Part shown: piece after piece, positions 32,842 through 43,884 of the stretch
How the letters are laid out: every line of letters starts with the position of its first letter
Position numbering within the stretch: the stretch's first letter is position 1
Origin: Aneurinibacillus thermoaerophilus
GTDB lineage: Bacteria; Bacillota; Bacilli; Aneurinibacillales; Aneurinibacillaceae
Assembly: GCF_900099925.1 (NCBI RefSeq)
Contig: NZ_FNDE01000029.1
Span: 1-48,691, forward strand
DNA length: 48,691 nucleotides
Direction: 5' to 3'
Translations under genes and position numbers: made by a program
The notes under the pieces: generated by a model
Told to the model about the DNA's origin: nothing
The model's input: the letters and a program-made list of their open reading frames with translations, nothing else
Database searches by the model: none

Positions 32842-33666
32842 ATGAAGAGGCTAACGAGTATTTTAATGACTTGCGCTTTATTATGTTTTCTAGTATTAAC
32901 GGGTTGCAACTCTTCGCAAGGAGCAAAAGAAACGGCTTCCAATCAATCTACGGGAGAGAATAAGGCGCAGGGGACAAAAATGAAATTGGTAGAAGAAGGA
33001 ACATTAGTTTTTGCTTCCAGCGGTTTATACAAACCGTTTAACTTTAAGAAAGACGGTCAGTTAACGGGATTTGACGTAGACATTGGCAATGAGCTTGCAA
33101 AGCGTATGGGCCTTAAGCCGAAAGCGGTTACAAATCCTTGGGAAACGATCATTCAGGGATTAAAAGGAAATAAGTATGACGCAATTATCGGCAGTATGTC
33201 CATTACTCCGGAGCGCGCCGCACAGGTTGATTTTACAGACCCATATTACATATCGGGCGCTCAAATTTTCGTAGCCGAATCAAATAATACTATTAAATCA
33301 AAAGAAGATTTGAAAGATAAGGTAATCGGGGTTGTGCAGTCAAGCACTTTTAAGGTTTTGGCCGAAAAGTATACGAAAAAAATCAAAAGTTTTCCGAGCG
33401 ATGTGTATGCATTGCAAGATTTGCCACCAGGCCGTCTTGATGCTGTGATTACCGATAAAATGGTAGGAATCAACGCGATGAATGAGCAGCATCTAAAAAT
33501 TAAGCCTGTCGGTGAACTTTTGTACGAAGATAAAATCGGCATGGCTGTTAACAAGGGAAATACAGAGTTGCTCAAACAGATGAACAAAGCGTTGGCTGAT
33601 ATGATCGCGGACGGAACATACGAAAAAATCAGCATGAAGTGGTTTAACCGCAATATTTTAAAATAA
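32842..33666 (+). CDS. amino-acid ABC transporter substrate-binding lipoprotein
   Basis: A 274-residue SBP_bac_3 protein. The lipobox VLTGC (about 18-22) follows a short signal peptide, so it is anchored outside the membrane by Cys22. The family core runs from LVFASSGLYKPFNFKKDGQL (about 55) through GFDVDIGNELAKRMG and IGSMSITPERAAQVDFTDPYY (about 114) to GIAVNKG-type MAVNKGNTELLKQ. Together with the next two genes it imports a polar amino acid; cystine, arginine or glutamine types are all similar at this level. First gene of the three-gene operon. Confidence 0.93.
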   Translation: MKRLTSILMTCALLCFLVLTGCNSSQGAKETASNQSTGENKAQGTKMKLVEEGTLVFASSGLYKPFNFKKDGQLTGFDVDIGNELAKRMGLKPKAVTNPWETIIQGLKGNKYDAIIGSMSITPERAAQVDFTDPYYISGAQIFVAESNNTIKSKEDLKDKVIGVVQSSTFKVLAEKYTKKIKSFPSDVYALQDLPPGRLDAVITDKMVGINAMNEQHLKIKPVGELLYEDKIGMAVNKGNTELLKQMNKALADMIADGTYEKISMKWFNRNILK

Positions 33667-33726
33667 GCAGGGAACGTTGCGCCGTTTGCCTGCGCATCTT
33701 TTTTCTAACAGGAAAGGAGAAGGTAA

Positions 33727-34431
33727 ATGGGGGACTTTATCAATAATATTGCTCAAATTTTTCAGGTGCATGGCCTCGCTTTTTTAAAGGCCTCCTGGGT
33801 GACGATAGAGATTACGGCGGTTTCCCTGGTATTCGCTACTATTATTGGACTTGTCTTCGCATTTTTTAAGATTTCTAGCAGCAAGCTTTTACAGCGAATC
33901 GCGGATGTATATATTACGCTTATTCGAGGAACGCCGCTTATTGTTCAGTTGATGTTCTTATATTACGGAATTTCAAGCATTGTAACGCTAAGCGACTTTA
34001 CTGCAGGAGCTCTTGCGCTTGGCATTCACTCTGGAGCCTATATTGCTGAAATTTTTCGCGGGGCCATTCAATCCATCGATAGAGGACAAATGGAGGCGGC
34101 GCGTTCATTAGGAATGCCGTATGCGCTGGCAATGCGACGCATTATTTTTCCACAAGCACTGAAACGGGCGATCCCTCCGCTTGGAAACCAATTTATTATC
34201 GGGTTAAAAGATTCATCGCTTGTCGCTTATATTGCTGTTACCGAATTGTTTAATACTGCGCTTTCAGCCCAAGGAGAAAATTACATGCCATTTGAAACGT
34301 ATTTTGTGGTTGGGATTTATTATCTTGTTCTTGTACTTATTTTTACTATTATTTTAAATAAAGTAGAAGAAAAGTTAGATGTTGGAAAAGGAAAAAGTAA
34401 AAGGGCGCAGCGTGAGGTGAGAGCAGCATGA
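33727..34431 (+). CDS. amino-acid ABC transporter permease
   Basis: A 234-residue membrane protein of the HisMQ type with about five helices. [18 protein letters not shown] (about 62-79) and the EAA loop [21 protein letters not shown] (about 121-142), which docks the ATPase, are clearly present. ATG 33727 follows AGGAAAGGAGAAGG, 60 bases after the lipoprotein gene. Its last four bases overlap the start of the ATPase gene (ATGA). Confidence 0.93.
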   Translation: MGDFINNIAQIFQVHGLAFLKASWVTIEITAVSLVFATIIGLVFAFFKISSSKLLQRIADVYITLIRGTPLIVQLMFLYYGISSIVTLSDFTAGALALGIHSGAYIAEIFRGAIQSIDRGQMEAARSLGMPYALAMRRIIFPQALKRAIPPLGNQFIIGLKDSSLVAYIAVTELFNTALSAQGENYMPFETYFVVGIYYLVLVLIFTIILNKVEEKLDVGKGKSKRAQREVRAA

Positions 34432-35150
34432 TTCAAGTAAAAAATTTAACAAAATCATTCGATGGACAACAGGTCTTGAAAAATATAAATTTAGATATTC
34501 AAAAAAGTGAAGTTGTAGTATTAATAGGTGCGAGCGGTTCGGGAAAAAGTACGCTTTTGCGTTGTTTGAATTTTTTGGAAGTTGCCGATTCGGGCGAGAT
34601 CTGGATTGATGGGGAATATATTGATCCTAAGAAGACAAATCTCAACAAAGTAAGAGAGGAAGTGGGAATGGTATTTCAGCATTTTAATCTATTTCCGCAC
34701 ATGTCTGTTATTGAGAATATCATCGAAGCCCCGGTTCATGTAAAAAAGAAACGCAAAACGGAAGCAAAGCAAAAAGCAATGGAACTACTCGGTAAGGTAG
34801 GGCTTGGCGATAAAGCGGATGCCTATCCGGAACAGCTTTCCGGTGGTCAGAAGCAACGCGTTGCTATCGCAAGGGCGCTGGCCATGGAACCTAAGGTGAT
34901 GCTTTTCGACGAGCCGACTTCTGCGCTTGATCCTGAACTGGTCGGTGAGGTTCTTCAAGTTATGAAAGAATTAGCGAAAGATGGCATGACCATGGTTGTT
35001 GTAACCCATGAAATGGGCTTTGCCAGGGAGGTAGCAGACAGAGTCATTATGCTGGCAGACGGTCATATTATTGAAGAGGGGCATCCCGCGCAAATTTTCA
35101 CATCACCGAAGCATGAGCGAACGCAAAAATTCCTAAAGCAAATCGTTTAA
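34428..35150 (+). CDS. amino-acid ABC transporter ATPase (GlnQ-type)
   Basis: The 240-residue ATPase has Walker [12 protein letters not shown] (33-43), the Q-loop [17 protein letters not shown] (about 82), signature [17 protein letters not shown] (about 135-151), Walker [20 protein letters not shown] and the H-loop [16 protein letters not shown]. It powers the transporter formed with the preceding permease and lipoprotein. It starts inside the permease stop codon, indicating coupled translation. Confidence 0.95.
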   Translation: MIQVKNLTKSFDGQQVLKNINLDIQKSEVVVLIGASGSGKSTLLRCLNFLEVADSGEIWIDGEYIDPKKTNLNKVREEVGMVFQHFNLFPHMSVIENIIEAPVHVKKKRKTEAKQKAMELLGKVGLGDKADAYPEQLSGGQKQRVAIARALAMEPKVMLFDEPTSALDPELVGEVLQVMKELAKDGMTMVVVTHEMGFAREVADRVIMLADGHIIEEGHPAQIFTSPKHERTQKFLKQIV

Positions 35151-35266
35151 AGAGTAAAGCATCGGCCGCATGATCGGTGTTTTTAGTAAAGGGTGCAAAC
35201 TTTCTAATACAAGGAAATAGCTCGCGGAGCTTGCCTGCAAGTTTTGCTTATGGGAGAGTGGCTTTT

Positions 35267-35947
35267 ATGAAGCAAGATTTCGCGCGGATGGTGTTGACGG
35301 ATGATGCGGCCTGTACACTGGGGGACACGGTAAGGCAGATCATTGTCGTTACTGTTCCCGATTGGAACAGCCGTTGCGCCCGCTTGCGGACGTTCGAAAA
35401 AATAGCAGCAGGCAAGTGGATGCCAGCGCTCGCACCTATGGCGGCGGTAGTAGGCAAGTATGGGTTTGCGCTTCCCGAACAAAAAAAAGAGGGAGATTGC
35501 AAAACTCCGGCCGGAATTTACAAAATTGGCACCGCATTTGGTACAGCGGCAAGGCCGCGCGGTCTAAAAATGCCGTACCGCCCTGTTACCAGACGGGATT
35601 ACTGGGTGGATGACAAGACCTCTCCCGAATACAATACGTGGGTACATTACGAAGGAAACCCGGCAAAAAGATGGAAGTCGTTTGAACGACTAGCAATACC
35701 GCTTTATAAATACGCGCTTGTTATTCGATACAACGATGACCCTATCATGCCGGGAAAAGGGAGCGCGATTTTTATGCATATTTGGCGCGGGCCATCCAGC
35801 TATACGGCGGGTTGCGTGGCCCTTGCCAGAGCGAATTTGCTCGCGGTTCTCAAATGGCTTGACCCGGATAAAAGTCCGGTTATTATTCAGGGAACGGAGC
35901 CATTCATCTTTTCTCTGCTCAAAAGAAGACACGGGACGCAATGTTAA
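35267..35947 (+). CDS. YkuD-type L,D-transpeptidase family protein
   Basis: From ATG 35267 (GGGAGAGTGG upstream) the protein has 226 residues; the frame is open from 35177 but lacks a better start, and no clear signal peptide is seen from either. The catalytic motif FMHIWRGPSSYTAGCVALA (His then Gly-Cys, about 165-183) and GDCKTPAGIYKIGTAFG (about 75-91) define the family. Such enzymes form or exchange L,D crosslinks in peptidoglycan outside the membrane. Absence of an export signal is odd and could mean a misread start or another role. Confidence 0.8.
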   Translation: MKQDFARMVLTDDAACTLGDTVRQIIVVTVPDWNSRCARLRTFEKIAAGKWMPALAPMAAVVGKYGFALPEQKKEGDCKTPAGIYKIGTAFGTAARPRGLKMPYRPVTRRDYWVDDKTSPEYNTWVHYEGNPAKRWKSFERLAIPLYKYALVIRYNDDPIMPGKGSAIFMHIWRGPSSYTAGCVALARANLLAVLKWLDPDKSPVIIQGTEPFIFSLLKRRHGTQC

Positions 35948-35970
35948 GCGTCCCGCGTCTTCTTGTTGTT
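35926..35970. terminator. bidirectional terminator spanning two stop codons
   Basis: GAAGACACGGGACGC and GCGTCCCGCGTCTTC pair around the loop AATGTTA. The TAA of the transpeptidase gene and the reverse-strand TAA of the YkvI-like gene overlap in this loop region, so both genes end inside their common terminator. Confidence 0.85.
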
Positions 35971-36978
35971 TTTTCCCATGATAAAAATCATCAGCAGTGT
36001 ACCGGCGCCTATATATCCGAACAACGGATACAAGCGGTGTACGAGAGAGGAAAAGCCGAACTGACTAATGACGTAACAAATCGCGAGCAAACCGATGATG
36101 ATGAAGCGTCTATCCTTTCCGAAAGCGGAATGAACTTGCAATTGACGCGTGACACCGAAGACGTTTCCGACCAAAGTTGTGAAGATCTCAGCTAGAATGA
36201 TGGCGCTGAACATCCACTGCATAAGCGGTCCAAACGATGAAACAACCATCGCCATCGGCACTTCCGCGCCAGAAACTTCTTCGCTATGGACAAGAAGCGT
36301 GTAGTTGCTCAGCAAGAGCAGCAGGCCAAGCCCGGCCCCCCCAATGATGCTTCCTCCGATTAGCACATTCCGGTCTCGTATTTCACCCCCAATCGGTACG
36401 AGTACGACAAGCGCGAGCGAAATGTTGAAGGCGACGTATAAAAAAGGTGACAGAATCCAAAGGGGAGTGGTCGAAACCGTGGGAGAATCCGAAAAATAGT
36501 TTTCGGCAAGAAAAGTATGGGCGCCAATGAGACCCGTAAAACTAATCATAAGCGGTACGACAAACGAATTAACGGTCATAACCGCTCCTATACCGCGGGA
36601 GGTTACAATGTATACGAACATCGCCGTAACTAAAATACCGATCTGGTAGAATCTTCCGAACTGCTGCTCGAACAGGGCACCGGTTCCGGCCAGCATCACT
36701 CCGGTAATACAGATTAGGGTTACCAGCATAAATCCGTTAACCCAGTTGCCAATTCGTTCACCGAACATGTAGTGGTTGAATTGATGATAGGAAGATGCTT
36801 CGATTTTTTGTGCGAGCAGCATGACTTTCGCCCCCGCTAAAGTAAACAGAAAAATGCTAATAGCGATGATAATGGTGCTTTTGCTGCCGAATCGTGTAAT
36901 GAATTGGAAAATTTCCTGCCCGCTTGCGAATCCGGCGCCGACAATTGTTCCGATATACGTAAAACCGACTTGTATCAT
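35944..36978 (-). CDS. YkvI-like membrane protein (APC superfamily)
   Basis: The 344-residue protein has about ten membrane helices and opens with GFTYIGTIVGAGFASGQEIF (5-24), the hallmark of the YkvI family, a branch of amino-acid/polyamine transporters without a known substrate; the glycine-rich break in helix 1 is typical of the LeuT fold. ATG 36978 follows AAAGGGAAAG. Monocistronic, ending in the shared terminator. Confidence 0.85.
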   Translation of the reverse strand: MIQVGFTYIGTIVGAGFASGQEIFQFITRFGSKSTIIIAISIFLFTLAGAKVMLLAQKIEASSYHQFNHYMFGERIGNWVNGFMLVTLICITGVMLAGTGALFEQQFGRFYQIGILVTAMFVYIVTSRGIGAVMTVNSFVVPLMISFTGLIGAHTFLAENYFSDSPTVSTTPLWILSPFLYVAFNISLALVVLVPIGGEIRDRNVLIGGSIIGGAGLGLLLLLSNYTLLVHSEEVSGAEVPMAMVVSSFGPLMQWMFSAIILAEIFTTLVGNVFGVTRQLQVHSAFGKDRRFIIIGLLAICYVISQFGFSSLVHRLYPLFGYIGAGTLLMIFIMGKNNKKTRDA

Positions 36979-37193
36979 CGCTTTCCCTTTGTTTTTATTT
37001 GTTTTCGCGATTCACCACCTCTTTTCGCTTCAATTTCTCTACTATCCTATGAAACGGCCCGTCCCAATAGAATGTCTTATCAACGATTAGTAAAAAAAAT
37101 CGTTACTTTATCTTTCTTTTGTTTTAAAATTGAGAGGAAAAGCAGAGTATATCGTTTTTTATTTTGGGAAGGAAACAGGAGGAGCTTCTTGTT

Positions 37194-37706
37194 ATGAGAA
37201 AGTTGATAAAAGAATGGGTACCTGTGATTGTGCTAGCCATTGTCCTAAGCTTGACCATTCGCACCTATATAGGGGAAGCGGTCGTCGTGCCGAGCGGTTC
37301 TATGTTACCGACCATTCATATTAACGATCGATTGGCTGTTGATAAATTGATTCGACCGGAAGATTTACAGCGAGGCGATATCGTCGTCTTTTATCCTCCG
37401 GTTCCGGAGAAGGAGGGTGAGAGGTTTATTAAGCGGCTGATTGGAATCGGAGGTGATACGATAGAGATCAAGAACGGCGCTTTGTATCGTAACGGTCAAA
37501 AGGTGGATGAGCCGTATATCAAAGAACCGATGAACTATGAGTTTGGTCCTGTTACCGTTCCACCGGGTAAGTTTTTCTTTCTCGGGGACAATCGTAACGA
37601 GAGCTATGATTCGCATCTGTGGCCCACTCCATTTGTAGACGCTGATGCGATTGAAGGAACGGTACGTTTTCGGTTTTATCCGTTTACAGATATAGGAGCA
37701 ATGTAG
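37194..37706 (+). CDS. sip: signal peptidase I
   Basis: From ATG 37194 (AGGAGGAGC upstream; in-frame 37164 overlaps it) the enzyme has 170 residues. One membrane anchor (about 9-27) is followed by VVPSGSMLPTI with nucleophile Ser36, RFIKRLIGIGGD with general base Lys80, and the GDNRNESYDSH box (about 134). It removes signal peptides of exported proteins on the outer face of the membrane. Single-anchor, small size is typical of Bacillus SipS/T types, and genomes of this group carry several copies. Long stem-loop terminator downstream. Confidence 0.94.
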   Translation: MRKLIKEWVPVIVLAIVLSLTIRTYIGEAVVVPSGSMLPTIHINDRLAVDKLIRPEDLQRGDIVVFYPPVPEKEGERFIKRLIGIGGDTIEIKNGALYRNGQKVDEPYIKEPMNYEFGPVTVPPGKFFFLGDNRNESYDSHLWPTPFVDADAIEGTVRFRFYPFTDIGAM

Positions 37707-37758
37707 AGAAAAAAGCAAACGCGCATAATGAATAAGCGCTTTAAATACTGCATGGAAG

Positions 37759-37822
37759 GCAGCGAACACAAAGCATCCGGCTTTCTTTAGAAAGGAGGCG
37801 CCTGTGTTCGCTGTTTTGCTTT
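37759..37822 (+). terminator. long stem-loop terminator behind sip
   Basis: CAGCGAACACA and TGTGTTCGCTG form an 11-base stem around a 34-base inner part that itself folds (CTTTCTTTAGAAAGG), followed by TTTTGCTTTTT. Confidence 0.7.
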
Positions 37823-37950
37823 TTGTACAGAGGAGAAAAGGGGAAATAGGAGGGAGATAGTGTAAAGTTAACGATTATGCTGCTTTCTTTTTAGGGAATA
37901 ATTTGTAGTAAGTGTTGTGTTTATTAGCAGGAAAGGCTGGGAAAAGCAAG

Positions 37951-38844
37951 ATGGGTAAGGAAGGCGACAAAGCGAAGTTATTGCTGATATATAATCCGGT
38001 TGCCGGGCAAGAAACCGTAAGCCAGATGATCGGGGACATTGCGCGTTCATTGCAGGAGAAATGGGACTTGACCATCCGTCCGACATTGTGTGGCGGACAT
38101 GCGGAACGAATCGCGGCTCAAGAAAGCGAAGGATATGACGTAGTCGTAGCCGCTGGAGGTGACGGCACGATCCATGAAGTGGTAAACGGACTCATGCGGT
38201 TTGATAAACGTCCGATCCTCGGAATTGTGCCTGGCGGCACGGCAAACGATATCGCCCGCACAATGCAGGTGCCGCTCGACTTGCTGGAAGCGTGCGAGTT
38301 TATGAAGCAGGAACAGCCGTGTGCTATCGATATAGGGAGGTGTAACGACCGTTATTTTGTAAACTTTTTTGGGGTTGGATTAATCTCGACCGTATCCAGT
38401 GAAATAAAAAACGAAACGAAAACATATTTGCGGCATTTTACATATTACTTAAAATCGCTGCAATATTTGCAGTCGGATAGCCTATTTCGCGTTGCGATTA
38501 CGACGGAAGACAAAACGATTCAAAAAGAGGCGGTCATGGTATATGTAGCGAATGGACAATCGTTGGCTGGCCTTGAATTGTTTGGCGACAAGGAATTGAA
38601 TAGCGGCCAGTTTGAAGTCATTATTGTGGAAAATATTGGACTATCGGAAATCATGAGTGTGGCATCATCATACTTGCGCCGCGAACCGATTCAACATGAA
38701 GCTATTTTCAGGTTTAAAGCATCTGAACTTACGATTGCGTGCAGCCCTGCGCAATTCATTGATATGGATGGTGAAAAAAACGGCAAAACCCCTAGTAAAG
38801 TTAGGCTTTTATCCGGAGCGCTCCGCGTGATTGGAAGAGTGTAA
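37951..38844 (+). CDS. diacylglycerol/lipid kinase family protein
   Basis: A 297-residue kinase of the YegS/DgkB type, counted from ATG 37951 (GGGAAAAGC upstream). LLIYNPVAGQE at 12-22, VVVAAGGDGTIHEVVNGLM (about 62-80, nucleotide site GGDGT) and GIVPGGTANDIARTM (about 92-106) are intact; IDMDGE near the end completes the lipid-binding lobe. It phosphorylates diacylglycerol (or a related lipid) for recycling into phospholipid synthesis, as DgkB does for lipoteichoic-acid by-products. An in-frame GTG at 37912 lacks a site. Confidence 0.88.
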   Translation: MGKEGDKAKLLLIYNPVAGQETVSQMIGDIARSLQEKWDLTIRPTLCGGHAERIAAQESEGYDVVVAAGGDGTIHEVVNGLMRFDKRPILGIVPGGTANDIARTMQVPLDLLEACEFMKQEQPCAIDIGRCNDRYFVNFFGVGLISTVSSEIKNETKTYLRHFTYYLKSLQYLQSDSLFRVAITTEDKTIQKEAVMVYVANGQSLAGLELFGDKELNSGQFEVIIVENIGLSEIMSVASSYLRREPIQHEAIFRFKASELTIACSPAQFIDMDGEKNGKTPSKVRLLSGALRVIGRV

Positions 38845-38877
38845 GATCGGAGCAGTTTCGCCTTTAGGTTGCACACG

Positions 38878-38923
38878 AAAAAGTGGTAAACCCGTGAGTT
38901 AGAGGGTTTACCACTTTTTCTTT
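38878..38923. terminator. bidirectional terminator
   Basis: AAAAAGTGGTAAACCC (38878-38893) and GGGTTTACCACTTTTT (38904-38919) form a 16-base perfect stem between convergent genes. Confidence 0.95.
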
Positions 38924-38925
38924 CA

Positions 38926-39525
38926 TCACTGTTTTATCGTTGTCAGACGCATCTCTACTTTTTTGCCGATGTACCAGAGAACGAAAATGATGAAAAGCAC
39001 AATAAACAATTTCCATGGATGATCAATAAACGATATCGCATCGTGTCCGATAAAGGACATAATGAAAATCATAATGGTTTTGCCCAGTATGATCGCGGCC
39101 ACGAATTGGCTCATTGGCATGTTAGATAATCCGGCCACCACGTTAATAAGGGAAGAAGGTGAAAACGGGAAACACGACAAAAGAAAAATCGCGCTAAAGC
39201 CATGCCGCTCCATCCATTCCATCGCTTCTCTTACCTTCGGATGGCGGGTAAGAAAGTTCAAGAAGCGGTGTCGCCCAAGCTTGCGACAAATAGAGAACAC
39301 AAACACTGCTCCTAGGCAAACACCGAGCCAAGAATACAAAAAACCAAGCCAAAGCCCATAGGCAGCCGCGTTTCCGGCTACGATCGCAAACAGCGGGAAA
39401 GGCGGGAACAACGCTTCTAGAAAGGGAAGAACGATTCCGGGCAATGGACCGAGCGATTCGTATTTGGCTAGTAGCGCCAATAAATTTTCTTCAGAAAAAT
39501 ACGCTTTAATCTCTGTCCAATTCAT
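38926..39525 (-). CDS. VTT-domain membrane protein (TVP38/TMEM64-DedA type)
   Basis: A 199-residue protein with about five hydrophobic segments. EALFPPFPLFAIVAGNAAAY (about 38-57) followed by GAVFVFSICRKLGRHRFL and FLLSCFPFSPSSLINVVAGL (about 114-133) is the VTT/SNARE-associated pattern with re-entrant loops. Members act in lipid scrambling or membrane homeostasis. It begins five bases before the end of... the convergently transcribed neighbour to the right is in the same direction: the esterase gene stops at 39530, four bases upstream of this start, so the two form an operon. Confidence 0.82.
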   Translation of the reverse strand: MNWTEIKAYFSEENLLALLAKYESLGPLPGIVLPFLEALFPPFPLFAIVAGNAAAYGLWLGFLYSWLGVCLGAVFVFSICRKLGRHRFLNFLTRHPKVREAMEWMERHGFSAIFLLSCFPFSPSSLINVVAGLSNMPMSQFVAAIILGKTIMIFIMSFIGHDAISFIDHPWKLFIVLFIIFVLWYIGKKVEMRLTTIKQ

Positions 39526-39529
39526 GATT

Positions 39530-40252
39530 TTATTTTACCTCAAAAAAGAAGGAAAATGCACTAGAAAGTTGGCTTTGCCAGAAGCCCCAATCGTGCCCAC
39601 CTTTTTCTTCGACATAGGTTACAGAAGCGCCCCGTTGTTCAAGTAGATTCTTCATTTCTCGGTTATAGCTTAAGAAGTCGACGGTTTTGCCGTCGCTGAC
39701 TGGAACCGCTGTCTCCTCAAGTCCTATAAGCATATAGATGAGGAGGTAGGAAAGATCTGGCTTACGCAGGACCCCTTTCATTACATCAGGATAGAAAGCT
39801 CCGGAAAGTGACAGCACTTTATTAAATAGATCGGGTCTGTCCAGTGCGAGATCAAGGCTAACTGTGCCGCCGAGAGAGTCGCCAACAAGCACACGGTCGC
39901 TTGCTGAAAATTCTTCCTCAACTGCGGGCAGCAGTTCCTCTGTGAAAAACGATTTGTAGATGGCATTGCGGCTGCGTCCGGTTCCATATTCTTCTGTCCG
40001 ATTTTCGCGCGAAACTGTAACAGCGGCAATAATAAAAGGGAACAGCTTGCCATTCAGAATCATTTCTTGAGCGATGGTCGCCCCGCGTCCGAAGTTGAGA
40101 AACTGCTCGCCATCCTGCGCGTACAGTACCGGATACGCTTTGTTTCGGTCGTAGTTGGGTGGCAAATATACTTTGTAGGAACGCGTCTCACCAAGGTAAG
40201 AGCTTGTAAGTTCGCGACGCACGATCGTCCGCTTGCGTAACTTCTGATCCAT
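39530..40252 (-). CDS. esterase family alpha/beta hydrolase
   Basis: From ATG 40252 (GGAGGA ten bases upstream; a TTG at 40261 touches it) the protein has 240 residues. YKVYLPPNYDRNKAYPVLYA (about 25-44) opens the esterase-D/enterochelin-esterase fold; VLVGDSLGGTVSLDLAL (about 115) holds the nucleophile Ser in GDSLGG, and GGHDWGFW near the C-terminus the catalytic His. Likely a cytoplasmic carboxylesterase; relatives hydrolyse siderophore esters or S-formylglutathione, but no such context is here. It heads a two-gene unit with the VTT protein. Confidence 0.85.
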   Translation of the reverse strand: MDQKLRKRTIVRRELTSSYLGETRSYKVYLPPNYDRNKAYPVLYAQDGEQFLNFGRGATIAQEMILNGKLFPFIIAAVTVSRENRTEEYGTGRSRNAIYKSFFTEELLPAVEEEFSASDRVLVGDSLGGTVSLDLALDRPDLFNKVLSLSGAFYPDVMKGVLRKPDLSYLLIYMLIGLEETAVPVSDGKTVDFLSYNREMKNLLEQRGASVTYVEEKGGHDWGFWQSQLSSAFSFFFEVK

Positions 40253-40411
40253 ATGTATCAATCCTCCGAATGTTTTTACGTATTGCTAAAAAAAATTGGA
40301 CATGATAAAGAGGAAGTGCTATACTCATCGCGAGTCAAGAATACTAAAACTGTACTTGTTGTGCAACAAAAGGTGTTATACTGTAAACTTGTTCTATTAC
40401 AGTGTTGGTAA

Positions 40412-41497
<1,086 letters not shown>

Positions 41498-41500
41498 GCC

Positions 41501-42481
41501 ATGGCACAAATGACGATGATTCAAGCCATTACCGACGCGCTGCGTACAGAGATGAGAGAAGACCCGAATGTGCTTGTCTTTGGTGAGGACGTAGGGGTAA
41601 ATGGCGGGGTATTCCGCGCCACGGACGGATTGCAAAAAGAATTCGGGGAAGAACGCGTATTCGATACACCGCTTGCTGAGTCCGCGATTGGAGGTATGGC
41701 GGTTGGTCTTGCGCTGCAAGGATTCCGCCCGGTTGCTGAAATCCAATTTTTTGGTTTTGTGTTTGAAACATTTGACGCCATTGCATCCCAGGCGGCGCGC
41801 ATGCGTTATCGTTCCGGCGGGCGTTATCATTCTCCGATCGTATTCCGCGCTCCGTTTGGTGGCGGCGTAAAAACGCCAGAACTTCACGCCGACAGCCTGG
41901 AAGGTTTGTTCGTACAAACGCCGGGTGTAAAAGTTGTCATCCCTTCTAATCCGTACGATGCGAAAGGATTGTTGATTTCAGCGATTCGCGACAATGATCC
42001 GGTCATCTTCTTGGAACATATGAAGTTATACCGTTCTTTCCGCGCGGAGGTGCCGGAAGGCTCGTATACAGTACCGCTCGGAAAAGCAAGCGTAGTGAAA
42101 GAGGGTAAAGATGTAACTATCATTACCTATGGTGCAATGGTACAAACATCTTTGAAAGCAGCCGAACAAATTGAAAAAGAACGTAACGTTTCTGTAGAAG
42201 TGATTGACCTGCGTACGATAAATCCGATCGATACAGAAACCATTATTCAATCCGTAGAAAAAACGAACCGTGCCATTGTTGTGCAGGAAGCGCAAAAACA
42301 GGCGGGAGTTGCCGCGGAAGTTATTACGCAAATTAACGAAAAAGCGATTCTTTCCCTGGAAGCGCCGGTTCTTCGCATAACGTCTCCGGATACCGTTTAT
42401 CCGTTTGCGGCCGCGGAAGATATCTGGTTACCTGACCCGGCCCGCGTAATTGAAGGTCTTAATAAAGTACTTGACTTCTAA
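41501..42481 (+). CDS. pdhB: pyruvate dehydrogenase E1 component beta subunit
   Basis: The 326-residue subunit contains [20 protein letters not shown] (about 26-45), [19 protein letters not shown] (about 58-76), and a transketolase C-domain with YGAMVQTSL and [13 protein letters not shown]. It completes the alpha2beta2 E1 thiamine site. Starts at ATG 41501 with GGAGATG in the pdhA end. A 62-base gap leads to pdhC. Confidence 0.95.
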   Translation: MAQMTMIQAITDALRTEMREDPNVLVFGEDVGVNGGVFRATDGLQKEFGEERVFDTPLAESAIGGMAVGLALQGFRPVAEIQFFGFVFETFDAIASQAARMRYRSGGRYHSPIVFRAPFGGGVKTPELHADSLEGLFVQTPGVKVVIPSNPYDAKGLLISAIRDNDPVIFLEHMKLYRSFRAEVPEGSYTVPLGKASVVKEGKDVTIITYGAMVQTSLKAAEQIEKERNVSVEVIDLRTINPIDTETIIQSVEKTNRAIVVQEAQKQAGVAAEVITQINEKAILSLEAPVLRITSPDTVYPFAAAEDIWLPDPARVIEGLNKVLDF

Positions 42482-42543
42482 GTTGATTGTATGACGGATT
42501 TTAAATTACGACCTGCGAGAAAGCGAAAGAGGAGGTTTCATTC

Positions 42544-43881
42544 ATGGCGTTCCAGTTCAAGATGCCGGACATCGGTGAAGGTATTCACGAAGGCGAAATC
42601 GTAAAATGGCATATTAAAGAAGGCGACCATGTCGAAGAAGACCAGATTATTATGGAAGTGCAGAACGATAAAGCGGTTGTGGAGATTCCATCTCCCGTAA
42701 CCGGTAAAGTTCTGTCTATCAAAGTGGACGAAGGCACGGTAGCGGTGGTTGGCGACGTGCTTGTAGAGTTCGAAGCGGAAGGAGCGGCTCCCGCTCAGGA
42801 GGCGGCGCCGGAACCGAAGAATGAAACGGTGGGCGCAGCCGGACATAATGCCGGTGAAGAGTTAAAAGCGCAGACAGAGCAGGCAAAGGTGGAAACTGTG
42901 CCTGCACAAAATCAGACCGGGCTGGTTGATGAGAATAAGCGCGTATACGCGACTCCGGCCGTACGTAAATTGGCGCGTGAGCTTGGCGTTAATATCCGCC
43001 AGGTGCAGGGTACAGGCAAAAATGGCCGCGTAACGCGCGAGGACGTAGAGCGATTTGCCAAGGGTGGCGGCCAAGCCCCGGCAGCAGGCGTGGCTCAAAC
43101 AGAGCAAGCAACTCCAGTAGCACAACAGAAAGTCGAAGAAAAACAAGCGCCAGCAGCCGTAGTTGCGGCACCTGGCGGATTGGAGGAGCGCAGACCGCTG
43201 AAAGGCATTCGCAAAGCAATCGCGACCGCGATGGTAAAGTCGGTGTACACTGCGCCGCATGTAACTGTTATGGATGAAGTGAACGTATCTAAGCTTGTGG
43301 AAATGCGCGAACGCTTCAAGCCGATTGCGGCAAAGAAAGAAGTTAAGCTGACATACTTGCCGTTTATCGTCAAAGCAGCTATTGCTGGCCTGCGCGAATT
43401 CCCTGAATTGAATGCAAGTATTGACGATGAAACGAATGAAATCGTCATCAAAAAGTACTATAACATTGGTATCGCGACAGCGACAGATGAAGGATTGCTC
43501 GTACCGGTTATCAAAGATGCGGATCGTAAGCCGATTTGGAAAATCGCAAGCGAAATTTCTGAATTGGCGACGAAAGCCCGCGAACGAAAAGCTTCGGCTG
43601 ATGAGTTGAAGGGCAGCACATTTTCGATTACAAACATCGGTTCTGCCGGTGGTATGTTCTTCACACCGGTTATCAATTACCCAGAAGTGGCGATTCTTGG
43701 GGTAGGCCGCATTACGAAGAAGCCGGTTGTGAACGAGAATGATGAAATTGTGGTGGCACCTGTGATGGCGCTGTCCTTAAGCTTCGATCATCGTCTGATT
43801 GACGGTGAAATGGCACAACTGTATGTGAATTATGTGAAAGAACTGCTGCAAAATCCGGAAATGCTTGTCATGGAGGTGTAA
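42544..43881 (+). CDS. pdhC: dihydrolipoamide acetyltransferase (E2 of pyruvate dehydrogenase)
   Basis: The 445-residue protein has one lipoyl domain (about 1-77; lipoylated Lys43 in [12 protein letters not shown]), an Ala/Glu/Pro-rich linker, a peripheral-subunit-binding domain (about 139-175, [17 protein letters not shown]), a second flexible linker and the catalytic domain (about 215-445) with [13 protein letters not shown] holding the active His. It forms the icosahedral core that passes acetyl to CoA and binds E1 and E3. A strong AGAGGAGG site precedes ATG 42544. Confidence 0.95.
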   Translation: MAFQFKMPDIGEGIHEGEIVKWHIKEGDHVEEDQIIMEVQNDKAVVEIPSPVTGKVLSIKVDEGTVAVVGDVLVEFEAEGAAPAQEAAPEPKNETVGAAGHNAGEELKAQTEQAKVETVPAQNQTGLVDENKRVYATPAVRKLARELGVNIRQVQGTGKNGRVTREDVERFAKGGGQAPAAGVAQTEQATPVAQQKVEEKQAPAAVVAAPGGLEERRPLKGIRKAIATAMVKSVYTAPHVTVMDEVNVSKLVEMRERFKPIAAKKEVKLTYLPFIVKAAIAGLREFPELNASIDDETNEIVIKKYYNIGIATATDEGLLVPVIKDADRKPIWKIASEISELATKARERKASADELKGSTFSITNIGSAGGMFFTPVINYPEVAILGVGRITKKPVVNENDEIVVAPVMALSLSFDHRLIDGEMAQLYVNYVKELLQNPEMLVMEV

Positions 43882-43884
43882 CGC

